The notes beneath the pieces were generated by a model. It saw only the letters and a list, made by a program, of their open reading frames with translations. It made no database searches and was not told where the DNA came from. DNA of 64,000 bases from contig CAMQGK010000166.1 of assembly GCA_947000775.1 (NCBI GenBank), forward strand, positions 38,501 through 102,500, read 5' to 3'. The stretch comes from Pterois miles (taxonomy: Eukaryota; Chordata; Actinopteri; Perciformes; Scorpaenidae). Of this stretch, positions 22,290 through 36,586 are shown piece after piece (the stretch's first letter is position 1; the number at the start of each line of letters is the position of its first letter). The position numbers and the translations under genes are program-made.

Positions 22290-23143
22290 TAAAAAACCCC
22301 CCAACCCCTAAACCTTAACCCCTAACCCTAACCTCCCCTGAACCTGTCCCCTAACCCTAACCTTCCCTCACCCTATCCCCTAATTCTAAACCTCCCCTAA
22401 CCTGTCCCTTAACCCTAACCTTCCCTAATCCTATCCCCTAACCCTAACCCTGACCTTGACCCTAACCCTAACCAACCCCTAACCCTAACCCCAACCCCTA
22501 CCCCTAACCCCAACCCCTAACCCTAACCTCCCCCTAACCCTAACCCCAACCCCTAACCCTAACCCTAACCTCCCCCTAACCCTAACCCTAACCTCCCCCT
22601 AACCCTAACCCTAACCCCAACCCCTAACCCTAACCTCCCCCTACCCCTAACCCTAACCTCCCCCTACCCCTAACCCCAACCCCTAACCCTAACCTCCCCC
22701 TACCCCTAACCCTAACCTCCCCCTACCCCTAACCCCAACCCCTAACCCTAACCCTAACCCGGACCCTAACTCCCCCCGACCCTAACCCTAACCCTAACCC
22801 CTAACACTAAGCTCTCCCAACCCTGCCCCCTAACCCTAACCGCCCCTAAAACCTGCCCCCTAACCCTAATCTCCCCTACCCCTAAACCTCACCCCAACCC
22901 CTAACCCTAAACCTGACCCCACCCTAAACCCCTAACACTAAGCTCTCCTAAACCTGGCCCCTAACCCTAACCTCCCCTAAACCTGCCCCCTAAACCCAAC
23001 CTCTGCCCCTACACATCCCTAACCTACCCCAACCACTAACCCTAACCATCCCCTAACTCTAACTCTACCCCTAACCATAACCTAACCCTAATCCTGTCCC
23101 TTAAAACCCCTAAACCCGCCCTCTAACCCTAACCTCCCCTGAT
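22290..23143. repeat. Interstitial telomere-like tract (R3)
   Basis: One C shorter than R1/R2 in the C-run before GACCC. Confidence 0.95.
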
Positions 23144-23763
23144 CACCTCATCCACTATAATACATCCCTCCTGTCCCACCACTCCTTGGTGCCAAAACAC
23201 AACATATTCCACATAGGACCACAACTCATACACACATTACCCCCATACACACTACTATCGCCACTCTTACCCATACCCACCCATTCCCCTTACCAAACTA
23301 ACACTCTACCTACTTACAGCTCACACACTAGAAATACCACCCTTTTTAACTACTTCACACTTATCTCCTCTCTCCCACTCACTATTTTAGGACAGACACT
23401 TTTTACATTTTACAGATCACTGGGATTTACGCCTCTCAGGACAACCCAGCCAGCACATAGGGACACAGACCCCTAGAAACTAACCATACTCCCTCACACC
23501 ACTCTCTTTTATACACACCACCTTCTAATCCCTCCTCCCACCTACCACACCCACTCTCCCCAGACCTCCTTTCCCCACCCCCTTTCCCCACACCATAACC
23601 ACACCCCCACTCTACCCCTGTCCAATCCTCTCCCTCTAAATTTGCATACACACAACACACACACTACTGCACCCTTCCAAAGGGGGATAGCCACTACATA
23701 CACTACCCCCTGACACTCACTACACAGTTTCACTTCTACTCTCCCTTTCTTTTCTTATATTAT

Positions 23764-24834
23764 TCTCCCAAGATCTGGGGTTGTGCGGTGTATGGAACAC
23801 AGATCTTGCATTTTCAAGCAGACTCAGGGGTCGTGCGGTGTATGGGACACTGAGCTGCTCTCTCCACACAAAAAGAAGACAGACTCTTCAGACCTGCTTA
23901 GGCTGACCCCTGATACCTCACGGTGACAACAAAAGGGTACATGCTGAACAGGTGGTAAGTATGCGGCCCCCCGTGTCCCGACTCTAGGGCAGCACTGCGG
24001 GAGTGGTGGTTCAGGGTATCAGAACCTTAAACGTCACCCAGTCTTCTATGAGGAATAGCCTCACACACACCACAGCACATACCACACCACACACGTCTAA
24101 AAACTTTTCCTCCATCCCACAATCTGCTTAGGGATTGTGCCGTGGATGCACCGGGACCTAGACCTTATTTTTATCTTTTTTCTTATTTTTCTCATTTCTC
24201 TTATTTTTTTTTTCTCATTTTTCTATCTTTCCATCCCACAGTCTGCTTAGGGATTGTGCCGTGGATGCACCGGGACCTAGGACATTTTCTTTCAAAAACA
24301 ATGTAATTATTTTCTTATTCGTTCCTTATTTATGTACTTTATCTTTCAAATCTTCTCAAAAATAACTCATTAGTGGCTAGAGTAGTGTAGCTTAGGAGAG
24401 ACACACCCCGAAGACTGCGCATCTTCGGCGGGACCTCCTTGGGTGAGAGTGTCTTGTGATAAGCGGTCGAAACACTCTATGATCCCAGGGCACACAACTG
24501 AGGATGTGTCTCCAGTGAGCAGGTACAGGGTCTAGGGTCAAATCGGACACAACCACACAGTTGTGTACGCATTTGGGATCTCGTGGGTTAACAAAAAGCC
24601 CCCGTATCCTAAAACACAGACAAGGGAAACATATCGGGACCACCTCTGGGTTTCCGCTTTTGGAGCTTCATGGACAGAAATGTTCCTGTACTCTTAAAAC
24701 CAGATTCTCATTTCCTTACCAATTTCCCGACAAAATTGTGAGTGGCCACCTACCAGTGCGGACTGAGGGTGGGGCTCACAATGACCTTGTTCACCCTGCT
24801 CACTTACTTACAATAAATTCTAAAAAAACAAAAC
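23764..24834. other. Hairpin-rich island (R3)
   Basis: Helices and splice-like signals intact. The T-run between the 51-bp repeats is one base longer than in R1. Confidence 0.4.
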
Positions 24835-24924
24835 AACTTCTATAACTAATGAATAAATCAGAAACCAACATTTGAAAATAAAAATCTAACCACACCTAGG
24901 AATAGATGAACACCTCTCCCTACC

Positions 24925-25795
24925 ACCCTGTAACGACTCTTCTACACTACCTCCACACCATTACCTACAACAATCAAACACATTTACATTTGACTACACA
25001 GTACCCATACATACTACCTACTGTCTCAATGGCTTATCCAATACAGACAGTTATGACAACACACTGCAATTTTAACCAGATACATTTTTACACCCATACA
25101 TACTTTATCCGGTTGGATTGGCTTATCCACCAACATAGACAAGATACATTTAACCTTGTCACCAGAATTTCCTCACATACCACCACTTACACATATTCTT
25201 TACACACACTACTAACACTCACAACTCTCCCCCACCCCTTCCTACCACCCTGTAACGACTCTTCTGCACTACCTCCACACCATTACCTATAACAATCAAA
25301 CACATTTACATTTGACTACACAGTACCCATACATACTACCTACTGTCTCAATGGCTTATCCAATACAGACAGTTATGGAAACACACTGCAATCTTAACCA
25401 GATACATTTTACATTTCTAAACACCCATACATACTTTATACGGTTGGATTGGCTTATCCACCAACATAGACAAGATACATTTAACCTTGTCTCCGGAATT
25501 TCCTCATATACCACAACTTACACATATTCTTTACACACACTACTAACACTCACAACTCTCCCCCACCCCTCCCTACCACCCTGTAACGACTCTTCTACAC
25601 TACCTCCACACCATTACCTACAACAATCACACACATTTACATTTGACTACACAGCATCCATACATAATACCTACTGTCTCAACGGCTTATCCAATACAGA
25701 CAGTTATGGAAACACACTGCAATCTTGACCAGACACATTTTACATTTTTTATACTGTTGGTTTGCCTTATCCACCGACACAGATAGGATACATTA
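24925..25795. repeat. 322/331-bp repeat, about 2.7 copies (R3)
   Basis: The first two copies carry the later-type bases (GTTATGACAAC and CCACCCTGTAACGACTC), and TTTTACATTTC replaces TTTTACTTTTC. Confidence 0.92.
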
Positions 25796-26609
25796 AACAC
25801 TACCACAATTTACACATAATTTATCCCGCACACTACAAACACTATTTACATTCCACACACCCATACACCCTTCCCACTCACCATCACGGACAGTGAAAAC
25901 TGACCACTCTCACACTTCATAACCTAACTACTCTATATCACCACATAATCAAACACACACATTTTCTACCATACCACAGTGAACACTCGGAAATACCCTT
26001 ACGGGTCTTCCGCTGTTGGGGTCTCGTGGACAGACATGTCCCTGTACCCTTAAATACAGACCTTTCACACCTGACGGTATGGATGGCTTACCCACCAATA
26101 CAGACAGGATTACTTGACCACTGTGTCCCACTACACTATATACCTGACAGACTCACACATCCACCCATACAAACTCCCTACTGATTTATACACTTCATCA
26201 CCAACACAGATACAGCTAATATAATCACCAAACTCCTAACCCACTCATACATCATTTATCATACATAACCTAGCCACTCCATATTACCACATAACCAACT
26301 CTACCCACTATTTTTTCCCCCCCCACCACCACCACCACCACCATTACCTACAACAATCAAGCACATTTACATCTAAACACACCTTACATTCCATGCACCC
26401 ATACACACTTTCTTCTGTTGGAATGGCTTATCCACCAATACAGACATGTAAGGATACCCACTGTGCTCTTTACATAACACATTTTTCATTCCATACACAC
26501 ATACATACTTCCCACTATTTGGACGGCTTATCCACCAATATAGACAAGGAGTGGACCCCACTGTGATCCTGACTCAACACACTTTTTATCCCATACACAC
26601 TCACTACTA

Positions 26610-26774
26610 TACCCTGCCCTAACCCTAACCACAACCATAACCCACTCACAGACACCCCAAACCCTAACCCTCACCCTAACACTTACCCTTACCCCAACAC
26701 CAACCACCCACCCACCCTTACCCTAACAACTAATCCTTACCCTAACCTAACCCGTACCGGCCTAACCCTAAAAT
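26610..26774. repeat. Short telomere-like tract (R3)
   Basis: As in R1. Confidence 0.85.
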
Positions 26775-27063
26775 CCCTAAATCAATACATGACTAGAAAT
26801 TAAGATAAACTCACATAGCCCTCCTCTCCTCCTCTCCTCCCCACCTCAAAAAAACACCTAAACACCAGCCTACTGCGATGGAGGAATCCGAATCCCAACT
26901 CCAGGAAAATCCCCTCCTAACACCACGTCTCAACTCCAGGACACTTCTTCCAAACAACGGACAAAGACGCGCACTACATAAAAAGGAATCTCCACTCTTA
27001 AAACACATTATCTACGTAACCTTCCATGACACATACAATACAAAAACAAAACTGCACACCACA

Positions 27064-27097
<34 letters not shown>

Positions 27098-27342
27098 TCC
27101 CTCATCCTTCTTTACCTCCTCTACTCTCCTCTTCCTGGCCTAGCACCTAATGGGGGGTGACCAGGGGACTGACATGCGCCGGCCAGTGCCTTGCCTTTTT
27201 CTCTCACCAACACCTCACCGCTATGCGGTCAGGGAGAGAATCTGAGTCCAACAAACTAACCCTAACCTATGCCAGAGCCTCGGACAAGCTCCGGTCATGC
27301 AACCCAGGCATGGTGCTAGACCCAGCTTCCTCTTTTTTCACA

Positions 27343-27904
27343 CACAAACACATACATCTCCTCCGACCGCCCTCTAACCACAAGGCGCTCTCCAGAACAC
27401 TATACTACATTCTTTCAGTTTTGTCATGCACAAGCAACTGTAATGCATCACAAACACTCACACATCCCCACATACACATGACACACAAACACATAGCCTT
27501 CTCCGACCGCCTCATAACTACAGGGCGCTCTCCAGAACACTGTACTACATTTGTACAGTTTTGTCATGCACAGCAACTGTAGTGCATCTCTTACACACAC
27601 TTACACATTCCCACATACACCGGACACAAACACATAGCCTCCTCCGACCGCCCCATAACTACAGGGCGCTCTCCAGAATACTGTAATACATTCGTACAGT
27701 TTAGTCATGCACAGCAACTGCAGTGCATCTCTCACACACAATTACACATTCCCACATACACCAGTCACATACACATAGTCTCCTCCGACAGCCCCATAAC
27801 TACAGGGCGCTCTCCAGAACATTATACTACATTCTTACAGGTTTATCATGCACAGCAACTGTAGTGCATCACAAACACGCACACATTCCCACATACTTAA
27901 CTAA
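27343..27904. repeat. 141-bp repeat, four copies (R4)
   Basis: Same as the R3 copy. Confidence 0.9.
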
Positions 27905-28960
27905 TACTACTCACACGCATCAAAAGGGACGCTAATGTTACCCTGTCCCCCCACTACCCAAACACCCTACATATAACACATACAACACACAAATATACAC
28001 ACACACCTTCTCTTCCTCTTCCTTTCCCCAAATCCATTCCCCCACCCCATACTTAGCTACAGCTTTCACTCACATACATTACCAGCTAAACAAATGGAGG
28101 ACAACGCGAAGCAAATATTCTTCAAAACCAAAACAAGAACAACGCAATACAACACAACGTACAATACGGATCCAGAACTATGCGACGGAAGATATATCCC
28201 TTAATCTACTGAATTACAGTCCCGACAGTGTAACTACTGGACTACAGCCCACACACTTCTACACAAAAACTTAAACGGAGACTTCTTCGGAACTACAACT
28301 TACACCAAGAGGCAACCAACCACGACGCCATTAATTCTTCAAACTCACCTCTACATTAAACATGGACTGGAATGAAGTACCTACTCCAAGCCCTATTGAC
28401 ACACAGTCCACACACCTTTCTCACACTCATCAAAACACCCCAAACCTAAACACCTGGCTACACCCCTTACACGTCTTCCAAGCCTACTTCAAACAACCCA
28501 CTTTGAAATTCACCCCACTGTGAAATTCACTTCCACCCCTCACATGGCATCCTAATGCCAAATCCTGCCAGAGATCATGCACATAACAATGACAACTGCA
28601 CTGGCTTCAACATGGGGTAATCACACACCAGAAAAGGAACAGGAGACTTACAAACTTAACCTCCACCCCTCACATGTCATCCTGATACCTTACCTGACAG
28701 TGATCATACACATAGCCAGGACAAGTACACTGGATACTACAACGTTTCACACACACCAGGATGGGAACCTCTAAGCCAACAAATCTTAAACACACACAAA
28801 TCTTAAACACCTTGCTAAATATCTACACCCCTTACACGCCTTCCAATCCTGCCTCAAACACCCTACATTAAAATTTCACCTCCACCTCTCACACGGCACC
28901 CTAATGCCTATCCTGCCAGAGATCATGCACATAACCATGACAACGGCACTGGCTTCAACA

Positions 28961-29426
28961 CGGGGTACTCACACACCAGATAAGGAACCCCAAAAGCAAC
29001 ACATCTCTACGGGGTACTCACACACCAGATAAGGAACCCCAAAAGCAACACATCTCTACGGGGTACTCACACACCAGATAAGGAACCCCAAAAGCAACAC
29101 ATCTCTACGGGGTACTCACACACCAGATAAGGAACCCCAAAAGCAACACATCTCTACGGGGTACTCACACACCAGATAAGGAACCCCAAAAGCAGCACAT
29201 CTCTACGGGGTACTCACACACCAGATAAGGAACCCAAAAGAACAATCTCACACCAGAAAAGAACCCCAACACATCTCTACGGGGTACTCACACACCAGAT
29301 AAGGAACCCCAAAAGCAACACATCTCTACGGGGTACTCACACACCAGATAAGGAACCCCAAAAGCAACACATCTCTACGGGGTACTCACACACCAGATAA
29401 GGAACCCCAAAAGCAACAAATCTCTA
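28961..29426. repeat. 49-bp minisatellite with a damaged extra part-copy (R4)
   Basis: This array is 25 bp longer than in all other units. Around 29232-29275 one copy reads AACCCAAAAGAACAATCTCA and then CACCAGAAAAGAACCCCAAC, a copy with several small deletions. Either a recent rearrangement or a consensus error could explain it. Confidence 0.9.
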
Positions 29427-31285
29427 TGACAATCTTGACTCCACCCTCCTCACGTCTTCAGCAGGAATCCATTTCCAACTGTGCACTTCCAACCAACCAA
29501 CAATGACATCTGGACTCACACACCAGGAAGGGACCCCACTCAACAAAACACCCCAAACCTAAACACATTGCTAAATATCTACACCCCTTACACGCCTTCC
29601 AATCCTGCCTCAAACACCCTACATTAAAACTTCACCTCCACCTCTCACACGGCACCCTAATGCCTATCCTGCCAGAGATCATGCACATAACCATGACAAC
29701 TGCACTGGCTTCAACACGGTGTACTCACACACCAGATAAGGAACCCCAAAAGCAACAAATCTCTATGACAATCTTGACTCCACCCCCCTCACGTCTTCAG
29801 CAGGAATCCATTTCCAACTCTGCACTTCCAACCCTCACATGTCATTCTAATACCTTCACTGACAAAGATCATGCACATAGCCCGGACAAGTACACTGGAT
29901 ACTACAACGACTCACTCACACACCAGGATGGGAACCCCAAAACCAGCATATCTTAAAGACAACTTTGACTCCACCCCCCTCATGCCTTCAGCAGGAGCCA
30001 AATCCTAATCCTTTACCTCCACTCTTCACACACTTTACTCACACTCGCACACTCTACAAAACACCCCAAACCTAAAACACCTTGCTAAATATCTACACCT
30101 CTTACACATCTTCCAATCCTACTCCAAACACCGGACTTTTAACTTCACTCACACGGCATCTGAATGCCTATCCTGCCAGGGACCATACACATAACCTGGT
30201 CAACTGCACTGGCTTCAACTCGGTGTACTCACACACCGGAAAAGGAACCCCAAAAGAAACACATCTCAATGACAGTCTTGACTCCACCCCACTCACGTCT
30301 TCATCAGGATTCCTTCACAGGTCTCCCACTATACGACCTACTCACACACCAGGAAAGACGAGAAGAAGAAGATCAAGAGGATCAACCTTTGTTGGTCCCA
30401 CAGTGGGGAAGTTCAATTTACACTCTGTTTTAACTTATACATGGTACATGCACACAAACACACACACACATGCAGTAATGGAGAGGTGTCAGACTGAGAC
30501 ACCAAAAAAACAATTTCATAACAACTTTGACTCCAAACCCTCCACACGTCTGCAGCAGGAGTCTAATCCCAACAGCCTACTTATAACTCACGACCCACCA
30601 CTCACACGCCTCTAGCGGAATCCATATTCCTATCCTACCAGATATCTACCACACAGTCACGACAGCTATGCTGGAAGAACACCGGATACGCACACTGAAC
30701 AACACACCCCATACCACAACATCTACTGGATACCTCCACCCCTCCCACGTCTGGAGCAGGATTCTAATCTCCACCCTGACAACCCTCACTACAAAACACC
30801 CACATGATTTTGCTGGGATCCCAACCCAAGCCCAAACAAATTGCGCCTCCACCCCTCACATGGCTTCTACGGGAATTTCTATTCCACCCCTGACAGGGAT
30901 CATGCACATAACCACAACCACATACTGGAAAGATGGACCTACCCTAACCCACACCAGACATACCACCCTTACTTTACCTCCACCCCGTACACGTCTTCTA
31001 CAGGATCCTCACCCCAACCCTGACGGGAATCACACACAAACGCAGCAACACTACTGAGCACCCACATACCTGCAAGGAAGTGAAAACATGGGAACCTGCC
31101 TCACACCACGCATAAAAGAACTACAACCATACTAGAGAACAGCACCCCAACCACACACAAAACTCAGAACCAGAACACCTCCCAAATCCTAAAACCCACT
31201 TCAACACACATCTTCTTACCACACTTATATCAGCACATTTTCTAACACAACCACACATTTATTCTTTTTCTGATTTTTTCTGACC

Positions 31286-32140
31286 TAAAAAACCCCCCAA
31301 CCCCTAAACCTTAACCCCTAACCCTAACCTCCCCTGAACCTGTCCCCTAACCCTAACCTTCCCTCACCCTATCCCCTAATTCTAAACCTCCCCTAACCTG
31401 TCCCTTAACCCTAACCTTCCCTAATCCTATCCCCTAACCCTAACCCTGACCTTGACCCTAACCCTAACCAACCCCTAACCCTAACCCCAACCCCTACCCC
31501 TAACCCCAACCCCTAACCCTAACCTCCCCCTAACCCTAACCCCAACCCCTAACCCTAACCCTAACCTCCCCCTAACCCTAACCCTAACCTCCCCCTAACC
31601 CTAACCCTAACCCCAACCCCTAACCCTAACCTCCCCCTACCCCTAACCCTAACCTCCCCCTACCCCTAACCCCAACCCCTAACCCTAACCTCCCCCTACC
31701 CCTAACCCTAACCTCCCCCTACCCCTAACCCCAACCCCTAACCCTAACCCTAACCCGGACCCTAACTCCCCCCCGACCCTAACCCTAACCCTAACCCCTA
31801 ACACTAAGCTCTCCCAACCCTGCCCCCTAACCCTAACCGCCCCTAAAACCTGCCCCCTAACCCTAATCTCCCCTACCCCTAAACCTCACCCCAACCCCTA
31901 ACCCTAAACCTGACCCCACCCTAAACCCCTAACACTAAGCTCTCCTAAACCTGGCCCCTAACCCTAACCTCCCCTAAACCTGCCCCCTAAACCCAACCTC
32001 TGCCCCTACACATCCCTAACCTACCCCAACCACTAACCCTAACCATCCCCTAACTCTAACTCTACCCCTAACCATAACCTAACCCTAATCCTGTCCCTTA
32101 AAACCCCTAAACCCGCCCTCTAACCCTAACCTCCCCTGAT
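31286..32140. repeat. Interstitial telomere-like tract (R4)
   Basis: Same length as R1; the C-run before GACCC is of R1 length, not R3 length. Confidence 0.95.
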
Positions 32141-32760
32141 CACCTCATCCACTATAATACATCCCTCCTGTCCCACCACTCCTTGGTGCCAAAACACAAC
32201 ATATTCCACATAGGACCACAACTCATACACACATTACCCCCATACACACTACTATCGCCACTCTTACCCATACCCACCCATTCCCCTTACCAAACTAACA
32301 CTCTACCTACTTACAGCTCACACACTAGAAATACCACCCTTTTTAACTACTTCACACTTATCTCCTCTCTCCCACTCACTATTTTAGGACAGACACTTTT
32401 TACATTTTACAGATCACTGGGATTTACGCCTCTCAGGACAACCCAGCCAGCACATAGGGACACAGACCCCTAGAAACTAACCATACTCCCTCACACCACT
32501 CTCTTTTATACACACCACCTTCTAATCCCTCCTCCCACCTACCACACCCACTCTCCCCAGACCTCCTTTCCCCACCCCCTTTCCCCACACCATAACCACA
32601 CCCCCACTCTACCCCTGTCCAATCCTCTCCCTCTAAATTTGCATACACACAACACACACACTACTGCACCCTTCCAAAGGGGGATAGCCACTACATACAC
32701 TACCCCCTGACACTCACTACACAGTTTCACTTCTACTCTCCCTTTCTTTTCTTATATTAT

Positions 32761-33198
32761 TCTCCCAAGATCTGGGGTTGTGCGGTGTATGGAACACAGA
32801 TCTTGCATTTTCAAGCAGACTCAGGGGTCGTGCGGTGTATGGGACACTGAGCTGCTCTCTCCACACAAAAAGAAGACAGACTCTTCAGACCTGCTTAGGC
32901 TGACCCCTGATACCTCACGGTGACAACAAAAGGGTACATGCTGAACAGGTGGTAAGTATGCGGCCCCCCGTGTCCCGACTCTAGGGCAGCACTGCGGGAG
33001 TGGTGGTTCAGGGTATCAGAACCTTAAACGTCACCCAGTCTTCTATGAGGAATAGCCTCACACACACCACAGCACATACCACACCACACACGTCTAAAAA
33101 CTTTTCCTCCATCCCACAATCTGCTTAGGGATTGTGCCGTGGATGCACCGGGACCTAGACCTTATTTTTATCTTTTTTCTTATTTTTCTCATTTCTCT

Positions 33199-33231
<33 letters not shown>

Positions 33232-33853
33232 CTCATTTTTCTATCTTTCCATCCCACAGTCTGCTTAGGGATTGTGCCGTGGATGCACCGGGACCTAGGA
33301 CATTTTCTTTCAAAAACAATGTAATTATTTTCTTATTCGTTCCTTATTTATGTACTTTATCTTTCAAATCTTCTCAAAAATAACTCATTAGTGGCTAGAG
33401 TAGTGTAGCTTAGGAGAGACACACCCCGAAGACTGCGCATCTTCGGCGGGACCTCCTTGGGTGAGAGTGTCTTGTGATAAGCGGTCGAAACACTCTATGA
33501 TCCCAGGGCACACAACTGAGGATGTGTCTCCAGTGAGCAGGTACAGGGTCTAGGGTCAAATCGGACACAACCACACAGTTGTGTACGCATTTGGGATCTC
33601 GTGGGTTAACAAAAAGCCCCCGTATCCTAAAACACAGACAAGGGAAACATATCGGGACCACCTCTGGGTTTCCGCTTTTGGAGCTTCATGGACAGAAATG
33701 TTCCTGTACTCTTAAAACCAGATTCTCATTTCCTTACCAATTTCCCGACAAAATTGTGAGTGGCCACCTACCAGTGCGGACTGAGGGTGGGGCTCACAAT
33801 GACCTTGTTCACCCTGCTCACTTACTTACAATAAATTCTAAAAAAAACAAAAC
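32761..33853. other. Hairpin-rich island (R4)
   Basis: Helices and splice-like signals are intact. The T-run before the acceptor is expanded to 31, and one extra A lies after AATAAA. Confidence 0.4.
33201..33231. repeat. Expanded T31 run
   Basis: Other units have about 7-10 T at this site, between the two 51-bp repeats of the island. The expansion is either true slippage or a consensus error, since this unit adjoins the unreliable join. Confidence 0.9.
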
Positions 33854-33943
33854 AACTTCTATAACTAATGAATAAATCAGAAACCAACATTTGAAAATAA
33901 AAATCTAACCACACCTAGGAATAGATGAACACCTCTCCCTACC

Positions 33944-34814
33944 ACCCTGTAACGACTCTTCTACACTACCTCCACACCATTACCTACAACAATCAAACAC
34001 ATTTACATTTGACTACACAGTACCCATACATACTACCTACTGTCTCAATGGCTTATCCAATACAGACAGTTATGACAACACACTGCAATTTTAACCAGAT
34101 ACATTTTTACACCCATACATACTTTATCCGGTTGGATTGGCTTATCCACCAACATAGACAAGATACATTTAACCTTGTCACCAGAATTTCCTCACATACC
34201 ACCACTTACACATATTCTTTACACACACTACTAACACTCACAACTCTCCCCCACCCCTTCCTACCACCCTGTAACGACTCTTCTACACTACCTCCACACC
34301 ATTACCTATAACAATCAAACACATTTACATTTGACTACACAGTACCCATACATACTACCTACTGTCTCAATGGCTTATCCAATACAGACAGTTATGGAAA
34401 CACACTGCAATCTTAACCAGATACATTTTACATTTCTAAACACCCATACATACTTTATACGGTTGGATTGGCTTATCCACCAACATAGACAAGATACATT
34501 TAACCTTGTCTCCGGAATTTCCTCATATACCACAACTTACACATATTCTTTACACACACTACTAACACTCACAACTCTCCCCCACCCCTCCCTACCACCC
34601 TGTAACGACTCTTCTACACTACCTCCACACCATTACCTACAACAATCACACACATTTACATTTGACTACACAGCATCCATACATAATACCTACTGTCTCA
34701 ACGGCTTATCCAATACAGACAGTTATGGAAACACACTGCAATCTTGACCAGACACATTTTACATTTTTTATACTGTTGGTTTGCCTTATCCACCGACACA
34801 GATAGGATACATTA
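33944..34814. repeat. 322/331-bp repeat, about 2.7 copies (R4)
   Basis: R3-type, with ACTCTTCTACACTACC instead of the private R3 change. This is the last unit with all three copies. Confidence 0.92.
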
Positions 34815-35627
34815 AACACTACCACAATTTACACATAATTTATCCCGCACACTACAAACACTATTTACATTCCACACACCCATACACCCTTCCCACTCAC
34901 CATCACGGACAGTGAAAACTGACCACTCTCACACTTCATAACCTAACTACTCTATATCACCACATAATCAAACACACACATTTTCTACCATACCACAGTG
35001 AACACTCGGAAATACCCTTACGGGTCTTCCGCTGTTGGGGTCTCGTGGACAGACATGTCCCTGTACCCTTAAATACAGACCTTTCACACCTGACGGTATG
35101 GATGGCTTACCCACCAATACAGACAGGATTACTTGACCACTGTGTCCCACTACACTATATACCTGACAGACTCACACATCCACCCATACAAACTCCCTAC
35201 TGATTTATACACTTCATCACCAACACAGATACAGCTAATATAATCACCAAACTCCTAACCCACTCATACATCATTTATCATACATAACCTAGCCACTCCA
35301 TATTACCACATAACCAACTCTACCCACTATTTTTTCCCCCCCACCACCACCACCACCACCATTACCTACAACAATCAAGCACATTTGCATCTAAACACAC
35401 CTTACATTCCATGCACCCATACACACTTTCTTCTGTTGGAATGGCTTATCCACCAATACAGACATGTAAGGATACCCACTGTGCTCTTTACATAACACAT
35501 TTTTCATTCCATACACACATACATACTTCCCACTATTTGGACGGCTTATCCACCAATATAGACAAGGAGTGGACCCCACTGTGATCCTGACTCAACACAC
35601 TTTTTATCCCATACACACTCACTACTA

Positions 35628-35792
35628 TACCCTGCCCTAACCCTAACCACAACCATAACCCACTCACAGACACCCCAAACCCTAACCCTCACCCTAACAC
35701 TTACCCTTACCCCAACACCAACCACCCACCCACCCTTACCCTAACAACTAATCCTTACCCTAACCTAACCCGTACCGGCCTAACCCTAAAAT
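35628..35792. repeat. Short telomere-like tract (R4)
   Basis: As R1. Just downstream R4 has the private change AAATTAATACATG. Confidence 0.85.
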
Positions 35793-36083
35793 CCCTAAAT
35801 TAATACATGACTAGAAATTAAGATAAACTCACATAGCCCTCCTCTCCTCCTCTCCTCCCCACCTCAAAAAAACACCTAAACACCAGCCTACTGCGATGGA
35901 GGAATCCGAATCCCAACTCCAGGAAAATCCCCTCCTAACACCACGTCTCAACTCCAGGACACTTCTTCCAAACAACGGACAAAGACGCGCACTACATAAA
36001 AAGGAATCTCCACTCTTAAAACACATTATCTACGTAACCTTCCATGACACATACAATACAAAAACAAAACTGCACACCACAAA

Positions 36084-36255
36084 CCCCCCACCCCCCCCCT
36101 TTTCCCCCCTCCCCCCTCCTCCTCTCCTCTTTTTTCCTCTTCCCTTTTCTTCTGGGGGGGGGGGGGGGGGGGGGGGGGTGTGGGGCGGCGTGTGGTTTTT
36201 CTTTTTTTTCTCTCTTAACCCTCTCCGGGCTGGGGGGAGGGGGGGGATCAATAAT

Positions 36256-36295
<40 letters not shown>

Positions 36296-36300
36296 GGGCG
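36084..36300. other. Homopolymer-rich junction sequence (G25, C37)
   Basis: The poly-C tract breaks into C/T fragments that still resemble the normal CTCCTCTACTCTCCTCTTCC tail. A G-run (36154-36178), G/T-rich sequence and a C-run (36257-36293) follow. Runs of this length occur nowhere else in the window in this arrangement. I regard it as unreliable sequence. Confidence 0.7.
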
Positions 36301-36486
36301 CTAACCCTACCCTAACCCTACCCTAACCCTAACCCTAACCCTAACCCTACCCTAACCCTAACCCTAACCCTCCCTACCCTCCCTACCCTACCCTACCCTA
36401 CCCTAACCCTACCCTAACCCTAACCCTAACCCTACCCTAACCCTAACCCTAACCCTAACCCTAACCCTAACCCTAACCCTAACCCC
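36301..36486. repeat. Telomere-like tract in the damaged unit, part 1
   Basis: CCCTAA with frequent CCCTACCC is in the same orientation as the other tracts. The hexamers are purer than in normal units and lack the CCCCAACCCC variants, so this is either a different tract or one changed by base loss. Confidence 0.75.
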
Positions 36487-36586
36487 GGGGGGCCCGCCCG
36501 CGCGGGGGCGGCGCTGTGCCGCGCTGCCCTGACCCCCTGTACTGGCCCGATCTCTGACCTTCCGTCCGAGGGGTAGGCCCGGGCCC
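36487..36586. other. 100-bp GC-rich insert, unassigned
   Basis: The segment is dense in CG dinucleotides (CCCGCCCGCGCGGGGGCGGC) and ends in a near-palindrome around GTAGGCCCGGGCCCTAC. I found no counterpart in any normal unit. It sits between two telomere-like stretches and could be a real insert or an artefact. Confidence 0.5.

Larger units (their letters stand above)
18187..27156. repeat. Macrosatellite unit R3 (8970 bp)
   Basis: R3 has variants shared with R4 and later units: CATGTCATCC, ATACGACC, TAGCACC and GTTATGACAAC. It lacks the copy-4 and copy-7 variants of R1/R2 in the 49-bp array. A private change is CTTCTGCACTACC near 25261. Diverged repeats fill 19415-22049; the remaining spacers hold no gene. 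Confidence 0.95.
27157..36083. repeat. Macrosatellite unit R4
   Basis: Mostly R3-like. R4 has three anomalies: a damaged extra part-copy in the 49-bp array (about 29232-29275), a T31 run (33201-33231), and an intermediate state GTTTTAACTTA near 30426, between GTTTTACTTA of R1-R3 and GTTTAAACTTA of R5-R7. Normal sequence stops at the poly-C site at 36084. Diverged repeats fill 28385-31045; other spacers hold no gene. Confidence 0.92.

Noticed and set aside
30082..30615. Open frame of 177 codons, the longest in the window
   Set aside because: It is long only in R4 because of one inserted A; the same frame is 131 codons in R1-R3 and 116 in R5-R7. This is chance readthrough of repeat DNA.
36044..36315. 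Proline/glycine-rich open frames at the junction
   Set aside because: They are translations of C-runs and G-runs in unreliable sequence.
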